This document shows, piece by piece, positions 20,243 to 28,127 of a DNA stretch of 57,693 bases. The notes beneath the pieces were generated by a model. The model saw nothing but the letters and a program-made list of their open reading frames with translations, was not told the DNA's origin and did not search any database. The position numbers and the translations under genes were made by a program. The stretch comes from Deltaproteobacteria bacterium (GTDB lineage Bacteria; Desulfobacterota; Binatia; Binatales; Binataceae), in NCBI GenBank assembly GCA_003135135.1, contig PLDK01000050.1, positions 1 to 57,693 on the forward strand. The letters run 5' to 3'. Positions within the stretch are counted from its first letter, which is position 1, and each line of letters begins with the position of its first letter.

Positions 20243-21181
20243 CTAATCGAGTAGAATAGCATGTTTGACGTGCCCGGCCTCGCAGAGAGCCTCGCGGGCA
20301 ATGCCTTCGGCGCCACCCTCGAACTGCGCGATTTTCAGGATCACGCTGCCCTCGCCGGCCGCAATTTCAAGAGCGCCGTCGGCCGTTTCGCGCACGACCC
20401 GCCCCGGCTCCCCGAGCGTTCCATTTTCTGCGCCAATTTTCGCTTCCCATACCAGCAGCTTTCGCCCGCCGACGAAACAGAACGCGCCGGGGTACGGATG
20501 CGTCACAGCCCGCACGAGATTGAAGATCCTTCGCGCCGGCCATTGCCAGTCTATCCGTCCGTCCTGCGGCTTTCTGCGCCCGAAGTAACTTCCCTTCGCG
20601 ATATCCATTTTTCGCCGCGGCGCGGCGCCTGCGACGATCTTTGGATGCATCTCGGTTATCAGCTCGACGCCCAGCGGCACCAGCTTGCGGTATAGCGTCA
20701 GCGCGGTGTCGCTGTCGTCGATCGCAACCGCACGCTGCCCGACGATATCTCCGGAGTCTGCCCGCGCAACCATTTGATGTAGCGTGACGCCCGCCTCGCG
20801 TTCTCCATTCACCAGCATCCAGTTCACCGGCGCACGACCCCGATAGGCCGGCAGCAACGACCCGTGCAGATTGAAGGCGCCCAGCGGCGCAACCGCGAGC
20901 ACGCTCTGGGGAATCAGATGGCGGTAGTAGAAGGAATAAATTACCGCCGGCTTCAATGCGCCGATCCTGGTGGCCGACCCTGAGTCTGCGCCGTCATCCA
21001 TGTGCACCGGGACGCCGTGCTGCGCGGCCAGTTCCGCACACGATCGCCACCAAATCTCTTCATGCGAATCGTCGCGATGAGTGAACAGTGCGGCGATCGG
21101 CGCGCCCATTTTGAGCAACGCCTCCATGCACGCGTAACCCATCTCATGATACGCGAACAGCACGCAGACGGCGGATTTCAC
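20243..21181 (-). CDS. formyltransferase, ArnA N-terminal-like
   Basis: Transfers a formyl group from N10-formyl-tetrahydrofolate to an amino sugar nucleotide. FAYHEMGYACMEALL at the start matches the ArnA N-terminus; FNLHGSLLPAYRGRAPVNW (near residue 100) carries the catalytic Asn-His pair, and RADSGDIVGQ the Asp. A GTG start at 21181 places the conserved N-terminus correctly and leaves 64 bases after arnC. A longer reading from 21304 would overlap arnC and adds non-homologous sequence. About 313 residues fits one formyltransferase domain plus its C-terminal subdomain, without the dehydrogenase half. Confidence 0.8.
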   Translation of the reverse strand: MKSAVCVLFAYHEMGYACMEALLKMGAPIAALFTHRDDSHEEIWWRSCAELAAQHGVPVHMDDGADSGSATRIGALKPAVIYSFYYRHLIPQSVLAVAPLGAFNLHGSLLPAYRGRAPVNWMLVNGEREAGVTLHQMVARADSGDIVGQRAVAIDDSDTALTLYRKLVPLGVELITEMHPKIVAGAAPRRKMDIAKGSYFGRRKPQDGRIDWQWPARRIFNLVRAVTHPYPGAFCFVGGRKLLVWEAKIGAENGTLGEPGRVVRETADGALEIAAGEGSVILKIAQFEGGAEGIAREALCEAGHVKHAILLD

Positions 21182-21245
21182 AGTCGCGCCAGATGCGACG
21201 CTCGAGACGTTGGACTCCACGGTTGCTCGCTGGCCGGCTTCGCCG

Positions 21246-22424
21246 TTAGTTGCGGTCCGGCGCCGGGTCGGCCTGGGAATCGACCGGCTTGCCGTCGCCT
21301 CCATGAACCGCGCGCACGATGTAAGTGGGGCGGCGGCGCACTTCTATATAGATACGCCCGGCGTATTCGCCGATAAGTCCGAGCGCCAGGAATATCATCC
21401 CGACGAAAAAGAACAGGACCGCGAACAGCGTCCACAGCGCGCCCTCTTCTTGCGGGCCGTAGATCAGCCGATGCGCAACCAGCACCATCGCCAGCATTAC
21501 GGCCAGCACCGAAATCCCTATCCCGGTCATGCTCAGCATCTGGATCGGAGCCAGAGAAAATCCGGTAATCAGGTTGAGACTGAGCTTTGCGAGTCCAAAA
21601 AGATTGTACTTCGACTTGCCACCGGCGCGATCGTCGTGGCCGACCGGGATTTCCGCGACTCGCTTGGCGAACGTGTTGGCGAGCGCGGGAACGAACGCCG
21701 CCTTCTCGTCGCACTCGACCACGGTATCGACGATGTGCCGCCGGTACGCACGCAACATGCATCCGTAATCGTGCATCGGTACGCCGACGATCAACGACGT
21801 CAGCCGGTTGTGCATACGTGACGCGTAGCGCCGATACGCCCGATCGTGACGCTCCTCGCGCCATCCGCCGACCACGTCGTTGCCTTCATCGATCGCCGCA
21901 ATCAACCGCGGAATTTCCTCGGGCGGATTTTGCAGGTCCGCGTCGAGCGTGACGACGATCTCGCCGCGCGATTGCCTGAAGCCCGCGAGGATCGCCGAAT
22001 GCTGTCCGAAATTGCGCGCCAGCTCCACGACCCGCACGCGGCCCTCTTCGCCCGCCGCAATTTCGCGAAGGATGCCGAGAGAATCGTCGTGCGAGCCGTC
22101 ATCGATAAAAACCGTCTCCCATGGACGGCCCAGACCCTCGAGAACCGGCTTGAGGCGCGACCAAAGCGACGCCAGGTTGGCGGATTCGTTGAACACCGGC
22201 ACAACGACCGACACCAATCCGCTCGGCGCTCGCGATACGGCCGAAGTGCCTCGAATCGGTGATATTTTGCCCGGGAAGCTCAAGGAACTTGCGCGACCTG
22301 ACCGCCGATCAATCCATGCGAAACCGCCGTCGCGTAAAGTGATTGTTGCAGACAGCCTCAAGGAATTAAAGATAGCGCCGGGCCGCCCCGGTTGACCGCG
22401 CGCGATCACCTCGCGAGACTGCAT
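21246..22424 (-). CDS. arnC: glycosyltransferase family 2, ArnC-like
   Basis: Predicted transferase moving the formamido-pentose from UDP to undecaprenyl phosphate at the inner membrane. The GT2 core begins VSVVVPVFNES and includes FIDDGSHDDS, LDADLQNPPEEIPRLI (DxD type) and HDYGCMLRAYRR. Two membrane helices lie near the C-terminus (about residues 290-315 and 325-355). The first ~69 residues of the open frame resemble no family, so the true start is probably a TTG or GTG near 22217-22280. This would leave a real promoter space to the divergent arnT gene. Confidence 0.82.
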   Translation of the reverse strand: MQSREVIARGQPGRPGAIFNSLRLSATITLRDGGFAWIDRRSGRASSLSFPGKISPIRGTSAVSRAPSGLVSVVVPVFNESANLASLWSRLKPVLEGLGRPWETVFIDDGSHDDSLGILREIAAGEEGRVRVVELARNFGQHSAILAGFRQSRGEIVVTLDADLQNPPEEIPRLIAAIDEGNDVVGGWREERHDRAYRRYASRMHNRLTSLIVGVPMHDYGCMLRAYRRHIVDTVVECDEKAAFVPALANTFAKRVAEIPVGHDDRAGGKSKYNLFGLAKLSLNLITGFSLAPIQMLSMTGIGISVLAVMLAMVLVAHRLIYGPQEEGALWTLFAVLFFFVGMIFLALGLIGEYAGRIYIEVRRRPTYIVRAVHGGDGKPVDSQADPAPDRN

Positions 22425-22429
22425 CGACG

Positions 22430-24160
22430 ATGCTCGCCGCCAACCGCACTCTTCGACTCGCCATCTATGCGCTGCTTGCGGCGATTCTCTATCTCCCCGG
22501 CCTGGGCAGGCCGGCGCTTTGGGAGCCCGACGAGGGCCGCTACGCCGAAATCGCGCGCGAGATGGTTATCTCAGGCGACTACGTCACGCCGCGTGACGAC
22601 TTCGAGCTATATTTTGAAAAACCTCCGCTGGTTTATTGGGCGGAAGCCGCCGCAATTCGAATCTTCGGGATCAATGAATTCGCGGTGCGATTGCCTGCCG
22701 CGCTGTTCAGTATCGGGCAAGTCGTCGTCACCGCCGCATTGGCCGAGGCGATGCTCGGTGCTCCGGCAGGATTTTTCGCCGCACTCGCGCTCGCGCTGAG
22801 TCCGCTATTTTTCGGCTTTGCCCGATTCGCGACGCTCGATCCCGCGCTGGCGTTTTTTCTGACCGCGGCGCTCGCCGCGTTTTACGTCGCCGCGCGTGAC
22901 GAGCCATTCTCACGGCCGTCGTCTCGCAGGTGGATGCTGACTTCCGCCGCGATGCTCGCCCTTGGCACCCTTGCCAAAGGCCCGATCGCACTGCTTCTGG
23001 GAGGCGCGATCGCTCTGGCATGGATGGCAAGTGAGGGGAGGCTGCGCCAAATCGCGCAGATGCCGCTGGTCTGGTGCTTCATTATATACGCGGCGATCGT
23101 CGTCCCCTGGTTCGTGCTGGCCGAGGCCCGAAATCCCGGCTTCATGCACTTCTTCATCGTCCACGAACATCTCGAGCGTTACGTCGCGTCGAGCGAACAC
23201 GGATGGGGTCCGTGGTTCTTCATCCCAATCGTGATCGGCGGGACTTGGCCGTGGATTTTCTTCGTCCCGCCTGGATGGTCCGCGATGCGCGCCGACGACG
23301 GCTTGCCCGAGAGTGCGCCGGCCTCATCCCGCCGCGCGTCCGCGCGCTTCCTCGCTGTCTGGTTCATCGTGATCTTTGTGTTTTTCTCGATCCCGCGCTC
23401 CAAGCTCGGCAGCTATATCCTGCCTGCGCTTGCGCCGCTTGCGATCGTTGCGGGATACGGCCTCGCGCGCATGCCCGCGCTCGGCGCCGCGAGTCGCCGC
23501 CGTCTGCTCGCCGTCGTTGCTATCGCGAACCTGGCAATCGCGGCAGTTATTTTCGTATTTTCCGAACTCGTACTGGCGCCGATAAATCCCGGGCTTGGCG
23601 TCGACGGGTTGCTGATTGGCGGCGCTGTGGCCGCCGGCGCGATTGCGATGTACCGGCTAGGGCGCGCGGCATCGCGCGCTGCGTACGCGATCGGTGCGAT
23701 CGCGCTGGCGATGCTCGCGACGATGCCGCTTGCCGCGCGCGTGCGTGAAGACGCGTCGTCGATTTCCACCTATCGCAACCTGGCGAGGATCGTTGAGCCC
23801 TACCTTGCGGGAGACTGTACGCTTGCCTCATACCGCCATTACGTCCAATCGCTCCCGTTCTATACGCGCCGGCGCGAGACCCGGGTCGAGTATTGGGGCG
23901 AGCTTTCTGAATTTTCTCCCCCCTCGCAGGGCAAGTCGCCGTTCCTTATCGGCTCCGACGCGCGCCTGCGCCAGGTCTGGTCGTCGGGCGCGTGCATGAT
24001 TCTGATCGTGAACGATCGCGACCGCAAAGCCCTTGCAGACTCGCTCAAGCCCGCGCCGGCAGTCATCGGATGTGAGGGAAAAAAGCTCGCGCTCTACAAT
24101 GGCGCGCTGGCGCCGCCGGCGGGCGCAGCCGATTGTCTCAAATCCGAAACGAAAAATTAG
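22430..24160 (+). CDS. arnT: ArnT-like glycosyltransferase (GT83, PMT-type)
   Basis: Polytopic inner-membrane enzyme that transfers an amino-pentose from undecaprenyl phosphate to lipid A on the periplasmic side. The 576 residues have an N-terminal helix followed by the first periplasmic loop WEPDEGRYAEIAREM, where Asp-Glu is the family catalytic signature, and FEKPPLVYW. About ten or more hydrophobic segments follow, then a soluble C-terminal domain. It is divergent from arnC. Transfer of another polyprenyl-linked sugar, such as mannose by PMT relatives, is the alternative; the cluster context favours ArnT. Confidence 0.85.
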   Translation: MLAANRTLRLAIYALLAAILYLPGLGRPALWEPDEGRYAEIAREMVISGDYVTPRDDFELYFEKPPLVYWAEAAAIRIFGINEFAVRLPAALFSIGQVVVTAALAEAMLGAPAGFFAALALALSPLFFGFARFATLDPALAFFLTAALAAFYVAARDEPFSRPSSRRWMLTSAAMLALGTLAKGPIALLLGGAIALAWMASEGRLRQIAQMPLVWCFIIYAAIVVPWFVLAEARNPGFMHFFIVHEHLERYVASSEHGWGPWFFIPIVIGGTWPWIFFVPPGWSAMRADDGLPESAPASSRRASARFLAVWFIVIFVFFSIPRSKLGSYILPALAPLAIVAGYGLARMPALGAASRRRLLAVVAIANLAIAAVIFVFSELVLAPINPGLGVDGLLIGGAVAAGAIAMYRLGRAASRAAYAIGAIALAMLATMPLAARVREDASSISTYRNLARIVEPYLAGDCTLASYRHYVQSLPFYTRRRETRVEYWGELSEFSPPSQGKSPFLIGSDARLRQVWSSGACMILIVNDRDRKALADSLKPAPAVIGCEGKKLALYNGALAPPAGAADCLKSETKN

Positions 24161-24240
24161 TAAATGCCGGGATCGAGGTACTTGGATTCGGGCTCATTGG
24201 ACTGTAGCTTTCTCGCTGTGGCTTGCTTGCGGCCGGTTCC

Positions 24241-24268
24241 GGTGAAAGGTGAAAGATGAAAGGTCACA
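24241..24268. repeat. four tandem heptads, GGTGAAA-like
   Basis: Units GGTGAAA, GGTGAAA, GATGAAA and GGTCACA lie in line 42-69 bases upstream of the RodZ-like gene. They may be a regulatory direct repeat or simple slippage. The 149-base spacer holds nothing else recognisable. Confidence 0.4.
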
Positions 24269-24309
24269 ATTTTGGCCGCAAGCGATTAGCCGGGAGAGAT
24301 TGATCACAG

Positions 24310-24918
24310 GTGGCTGACAAGAAATCCAAACTTCAGGCTGGGGATTCCGGAGCCGACGGCGCCGAGTCCAAACCTTCGCTCGGTCACTTGATTACGGAAA
24401 CCCGCGAACGCAAAGGCCTGACTCGCGAGCAAGTCGCCAGCGAGGCTCATTTGCCGCCGCATTACATCAAAATGATCGAGACCGACAACTACGAACTGAT
24501 TTCGGATCGGCTCTACCTCGTGCCATTTCTTCGCCGCTACGCAACGTTCCTGGGTCTCGATGCCGAGGAAATAGCCTCGCGTTTCGTCAGAGACGTTCAG
24601 CATGCCGAGGCCAACGTGGTGCGAATCTCGCAAGAGATCACGATGGTCGCGAAGCGGTCCGGCGCCTCCAGCCGAATCGCCTTCGTCGTGCTGATCGCCG
24701 CGGTGCTCGTGTTGGTGGCAGATTTCGCGTGGCGCCGGTTTGTGGAGCATGAAGCGCCCACTCCGGCTCCGGTCGCCTTGCCGGCGGCGATGGCGACAGC
24801 GGCGGAGCCAAATGCCGTCGCGCCGAACGCAACTCTGCCGCCCGCGGCAATCGTGACGAATCCCGAAGGCGCCGTGCCCCCGTCGCGACCGCTTCCGCGC
24901 GCGGCGACCGATGAGTAA
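24310..24918 (+). CDS. RodZ-like helix-turn-helix membrane protein
   Basis: Cytoplasmic XRE/HTH_25-type domain followed by a single membrane segment, the layout of the cell-shape protein RodZ. GTG start; the HTH lies at about residues 27-90 (LITETRERKGLTREQVA, then LYLVPFLRRYATFLGLD), and the membrane helix at about 122-140 (RIAFVVLIAAVLVLVADF). A proline/alanine-rich periplasmic tail of about 60 residues ends the 202-residue protein, without the folded periplasmic domain of long RodZ proteins. It shares no operon with shape genes here, so the role is inferred from architecture. Confidence 0.75.
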   Translation: MADKKSKLQAGDSGADGAESKPSLGHLITETRERKGLTREQVASEAHLPPHYIKMIETDNYELISDRLYLVPFLRRYATFLGLDAEEIASRFVRDVQHAEANVVRISQEITMVAKRSGASSRIAFVVLIAAVLVLVADFAWRRFVEHEAPTPAPVALPAAMATAAEPNAVAPNATLPPAAIVTNPEGAVPPSRPLPRAATDE

Positions 24919-24925
24919 CACGCTG

Positions 24926-25594
24926 CTAGTGCAGCACGGCGTTGGCGATCTCTTCGGCGACGAGTTCCTTGGCACGTCGCACGTCGTCGCCTGAGTGCAC
25001 GACCACAACCACCTTTAGCTCATCGGCTGCGCCCTCCAGCGACGCGCGTGCGACGATCACCGTGTCGTAAATCTGGTTCTTCGGGATTTTGTCATATGGC
25101 GTCGGCGCGTTGAGGCCGTGCAACGCCTGCTGACTCGCCTGGTATGCTCTGAACTGTTCAGCAGCCGTATCGTCGGGATACAACGACTGGCGGAGAGCCT
25201 CCTGTGCGAACGGATCGATCGGTTGATTGCCGCTGTCGCCCAGCGGCGGCGGATTCGCGCCGGCCGCCTTCAGCAATTCGACCATCGAGGGATCGCCCGG
25301 GAACATCTGATTCAATGACACTCCCGGCGCAAGCAGTTGCTGATTCACCGACACGGTGAGCGTCACCGCATTTTCCCCATTGAACGCAACACCCTGGCGC
25401 GCCGCTCTCAGATCTTCATTCAGCACGTTCTGCACGACGGGATCGGTGCAAATCGCAATCACGCTGGCGTTTGCGGGCACCACCAGCTTGCCCGCCATCT
25501 TGATGTCGGCGGCCTGCGCAAATCCGCAAACAGCCACTACAATGGCTATCGCGGCGATCGCGCCTTGCCCTGCTTGACGCACTGGATTACTCAC
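24926..25594 (-). CDS. secreted protein of unknown function
   Basis: The 222-residue protein has a clear signal peptide (hydrophobic stretch about residues 12-26, likely cleavage after FAQA). The mature part contains a Gln/Pro/Asp-rich middle (near 100-150) and a C-terminal segment beginning DTVIVARASLEGAAD that ends KELVAEEIANAVLH. I do not recognise a family. It starts with GTG immediately after the purE stop, so it is probably co-transcribed with purE, an unusual pairing. The tail helix (KELVAEEIA) hints at a small beta/alpha domain. Confidence 0.8.
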   Translation of the reverse strand: MSNPVRQAGQGAIAAIAIVVAVCGFAQAADIKMAGKLVVPANASVIAICTDPVVQNVLNEDLRAARQGVAFNGENAVTLTVSVNQQLLAPGVSLNQMFPGDPSMVELLKAAGANPPPLGDSGNQPIDPFAQEALRQSLYPDDTAAEQFRAYQASQQALHGLNAPTPYDKIPKNQIYDTVIVARASLEGAADELKVVVVVHSGDDVRRAKELVAEEIANAVLH

Positions 25595-26089
25595 CTAGGG
25601 AATCTTCTGCTCCAACAATTCCTGCGCCCGCGCAGCCCGCCATTTTACCAGACGTTCGCCGAGCTTCGCGTCGCCCAGCGCGATTATCTGCGCCGCCAGC
25701 AGCGCCGCATTCGCCGCACCAGCTTTGCCAATCGCCATCGTCGCCACCGGCACCCCCTTGGGCATCTGCACGATCGACAGCAGCGAATCGATTCCGTTGA
25801 GCGAGGTCGTAGGCATCGGCACGCCGATAACCGGGATTATCGTATTCGATGCGACCACGCCGGCAAGATGCGCTGCGCCACCGGCGCCGGCGATTATCGC
25901 GCGCAGGCCGCGGGCCGCCGCATTCTTGGCATATTCCAAAGTAAGGTCGGGCGTGCGATGCGCCGACATGATCCGAACTTCATGCGGCACTTTAAGTTCT
26001 TCCATGACCTCGGCCGCCGCCGACATGTATTCCCAGTCGCTCTTGCTGCCCATGATCACGCCGACAATCGGCGCCTTGCTGTCCGCCAT
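25595..26089 (-). CDS. purE: N5-carboxyaminoimidazole ribonucleotide mutase PurE
   Basis: Class I PurE, moving CO2 onto the carbon of the imidazole ring in purine synthesis. The 164 residues include GVIMGSKSDWEYM (substrate loop), MSAHRTPD (active-site His), and IAGAGGAAHLAGVVA. MPKGVPVATMAIGKAGAANAALLAAQI near the C-terminus is typical. No purK is adjacent. It is divergent from murF across about 150 bases. Confidence 0.97.
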   Translation of the reverse strand: MADSKAPIVGVIMGSKSDWEYMSAAAEVMEELKVPHEVRIMSAHRTPDLTLEYAKNAAARGLRAIIAGAGGAAHLAGVVASNTIIPVIGVPMPTTSLNGIDSLLSIVQMPKGVPVATMAIGKAGAANAALLAAQIIALGDAKLGERLVKWRAARAQELLEQKIP

Positions 26090-26243
26090 CGTGGTTCCTC
26101 GTTCCTTCCTTATGCATGCATCATCTCACAATCGAGATAAGGGACGCAGCACGGTTGGAATCTGAAGGCTGATTCCCGCCCGCCGGCATGTCAAGCCGCA
26201 GCCGGTATGAGTGCCCCGGATAATTCGGCACAATGTATTCGCG

Positions 26244-27692
26244 ATGGCGACGCCGATTCCCAGCAATCAGTGCGAGTTCACGCTCGCCGAAGTTGTCGAG
26301 GCTACGGGAGGCACGCTCGTCCGCGCCGCTTCGACTGTCCCGGCCGGCGGCGGCGTCAGCGGCGTCAGCATAGATACACGCTCGATCGGAGCGGGAGCGA
26401 TATTCGTCGCAATCCGTGGCGCGGTGTCCGACGGCCATGACTACCTGCCACAAGCCGCCGCGCGGGGCGCTGCAGCCGCGATCGTCGCGACCGGGCGGCG
26501 TCATCCTGCTCTCGATTGCATCGAGGTTGCCGATACCCTCGCGGCACTGGGCCGGCTCGCGCGCCGCCATCTCGTGCGCACGCGCGCGGCCCGCCCGCTT
26601 CCACTGATCGCAATCGGTGGAGCAGTCGGCAAGACCACCACCAAAGAACTCACCGCCGCCGCCGCACGCGCGCTGTTCGGATCCACACTTTCAACCCCGG
26701 GCAATCTGAACAATCTGATCGGCGTACCTATGACGATTTTCACGCTTACCGGCGAGCATCGCGCGGCCGTCCTCGAATGCGGCACCAACACCCGCGGCGA
26801 GATTCCAAAACTGGCGCAAATCGTCGAGCCAGACGTCGCAATGGTCCTCAACGTCGACCTCGAGCACAGCGAGGGTCTCGGCACGCTCGAGGATATCGCC
26901 AACGAGGAAGCCGCCCTGTTCTCGACTGCCGGGCGCTATGCGGTCGCATCGGCAGACGAACCGATGGTGCTGACGCGGATTCCGAAACATCTGAGGCGAA
27001 TCACCTTTGGCAAGTCGCCCGACGCTCACGTGCGGCTCGTCAGTCGAAGCGTGGGCGTCCGCTCGCGCATCCGCGTCGAAATCGCCCGCGCCATGCTCGC
27101 CGCGGGAGTCGAACCTTTCATCGAAACTGAAATCGCGCTGCTGGGCGAGGCCGCTGCTCTCAACTGTACCGCCGCGATCGCCGGTGTCGCCGCGATGCAT
27201 CCGCTGCCGCTTGAATCGCGCGAGCTCGCCGCGATCGGCGATGCGCTCGCGGCCGTCAAGCCGGTCGCCGGCCGGCTCGCGAACACCTCGATTCACGGCA
27301 TCTTTGTGATCGACGACACTTACAACTCGAACCCGCGCTCGATTCGGGCCGCGCTCGCGGCCGCGCGCGAGGTAGCCGATGGTCTCGGCGCCCGTCTGGT
27401 GATCGCGCTGGGCGATATGCTCGAGCTGGGCGAGTTGTCGGCTGCCGCGCATCAGGAGGCGATACGCGACGTGATGCGCTCGCATCCAGCCGCATTCGTC
27501 GCCGTCGGCCCTGAGATGAACTCCGCCTGCGCAGTCGTATCCCGCGATGCCGATACCACCGAGGTACTCGCGGCGCCCGACAGTATCGCCGCGGCAGGAA
27601 TAATTGCCGGGCTGCTCCGGCCCGGCGACGTGTTACTGGTCAAGGGTTCGCGCGGAATCGCAATGGAACGAGTTCTCGAGAGGCTCGGTTGA
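26244..27692 (+). CDS. murF: UDP-N-acetylmuramoyl-tripeptide--D-Ala-D-Ala ligase MurF
   Basis: Adds D-Ala-D-Ala to the peptidoglycan precursor in the cytoplasm. The start at 26244 gives 482 residues; a start at 26211 would add 11 without homology. The ATP loop is GAVGKTTTKEL, where most homologues have GSNGKTTTKE, so Ser-Asn is replaced by Ala-Val while the GKTTTK core is kept. STPGNLNNLIGVPMT, ECGTNTRGEI and the C-terminal DDTYNSNPRSIRAAL motif are present. It is the last host gene; the minus-strand phage block begins 3 bases beyond its stop. Confidence 0.95.
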   Translation: MATPIPSNQCEFTLAEVVEATGGTLVRAASTVPAGGGVSGVSIDTRSIGAGAIFVAIRGAVSDGHDYLPQAAARGAAAAIVATGRRHPALDCIEVADTLAALGRLARRHLVRTRAARPLPLIAIGGAVGKTTTKELTAAAARALFGSTLSTPGNLNNLIGVPMTIFTLTGEHRAAVLECGTNTRGEIPKLAQIVEPDVAMVLNVDLEHSEGLGTLEDIANEEAALFSTAGRYAVASADEPMVLTRIPKHLRRITFGKSPDAHVRLVSRSVGVRSRIRVEIARAMLAAGVEPFIETEIALLGEAAALNCTAAIAGVAAMHPLPLESRELAAIGDALAAVKPVAGRLANTSIHGIFVIDDTYNSNPRSIRAALAAAREVADGLGARLVIALGDMLELGELSAAAHQEAIRDVMRSHPAAFVAVGPEMNSACAVVSRDADTTEVLAAPDSIAAAGIIAGLLRPGDVLLVKGSRGIAMERVLERLG

Positions 27693-27694
27693 CG

Positions 27695-27751
27695 CTAACG
27701 GGCCGGCCAGACCCCGCGGCCGGCCATGATCTTGTTGAATCTCGAAATCAC
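27695..27751 (-). pseudogene. truncated second copy of the 77-residue gene
   Basis: A GTG at 27751 overlaps the stop of the 77-residue gene and opens an 18-codon frame starting (V)ISRFNKIMAGRG that ends 2 bases short of the murF stop. The first 12 residues differ from that neighbour's start (MTSRFNRIMAGR) at only two positions after the start codon. It looks like the remnant of a tandem duplication cut short at the phage/host border. Confidence 0.5.
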
Positions 27752-27753
27752 GA
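27717..27753. repeat. direct repeat, copy 1
   Basis: CGGCCATGATCTTGTTGAAT and flanks, 37 bases, match 27947-27983 with about four mismatches. The repeat includes the GTGA junction of two overlapping genes and the first 11-12 codons of the second. Confidence 0.75.
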
Positions 27754-27981
27754 GGTCTTCCCCTTCGCGGCGGTCGCGAGCTTCGCGCTCAAGGCGACCA
27801 GCTCCGCGGCGCGCGCGCTCGACGCATCTTCATCGCCCAAGACTTTCGCATACTGAGCAAGAGCCTCGCCGGCGAGGCCTATGTCAGCGTTGGAAATCAG
27901 GGGCACGCGCGCGGCGCTTTGCGAGGGCGCATTAGCGAGGTGAGACCGGCCGGCCATGATCCTGTTGAATCTTGAAGTCAC
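27748..27981 (-). CDS. small protein, phage end of prophage, unknown
   Basis: The 77-residue protein starts MTSRFNRIMAGRSHLAN and has an alanine-rich helical C-terminal half (SSARAAELVALSAKLATAAKG). A good Shine-Dalgarno sequence (CAGGAGA) lies 8 bases before the GTG start. The start overlaps the stop of the 49-codon frame upstream, and its own stop overlaps the truncated copy downstream, so it belongs to a translationally coupled string after the spike gene. I recognise no family and no membrane segment. Confidence 0.6.
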   Translation of the reverse strand: MTSRFNRIMAGRSHLANAPSQSAARVPLISNADIGLAGEALAQYAKVLGDEDASSARAAELVALSAKLATAAKGKTS

Positions 27982-27983
27982 GA
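27947..27983. repeat. direct repeat, copy 2
   Basis: Partner of 27717-27753. It encodes the N-terminus of the intact 77-residue protein. Confidence 0.75.
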
Positions 27984-28127
27984 AATTTCTCCTGTTGAAG
28001 CGGCGGGAGCGTGGAGGATTTTCTCACCAGCCACTGGTTCGGGCAGGCCTGCGAGGCGTCGATGCAGCATAGACTCTAATGGTCGCTGGCTGGCGCCGGC
28101 GGCTCGGCAAGGCTTGCGCATGGTCAT
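27978..28127 (-). CDS. small coupled ORF after spike gene
   Basis: A 49-codon frame (MTMRKPCRAAGASQ... to ...STGEIS) whose ATG overlaps the spike stop codon (ATGA) and whose stop overlaps the next GTG start (GTGA). The two overlaps, rather than composition, are the reason for listing it. It is basic, lacks a membrane segment, and resembles nothing I know. It may only serve to couple translation. Confidence 0.4.
   Translation of the reverse strand: MTMRKPCRAAGASQRPLESMLHRRLAGLPEPVAGEKILHAPAASTGEIS

Noticed and set aside
25150-25160. Third TGAACAGTTCA palindrome
   Set aside because: It lies inside the secreted-protein gene, encodes an ordinary EQF segment and lacks the outer arms of the 17-base dyad; not called an operator.
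27717-27983. att site direct repeats of an integrase-type phage
   Set aside because: The repeat is explained by duplicated coding sequence with gene overlap conserved, both copies are on the same side of the prophage, and no integrase or tRNA target is seen.
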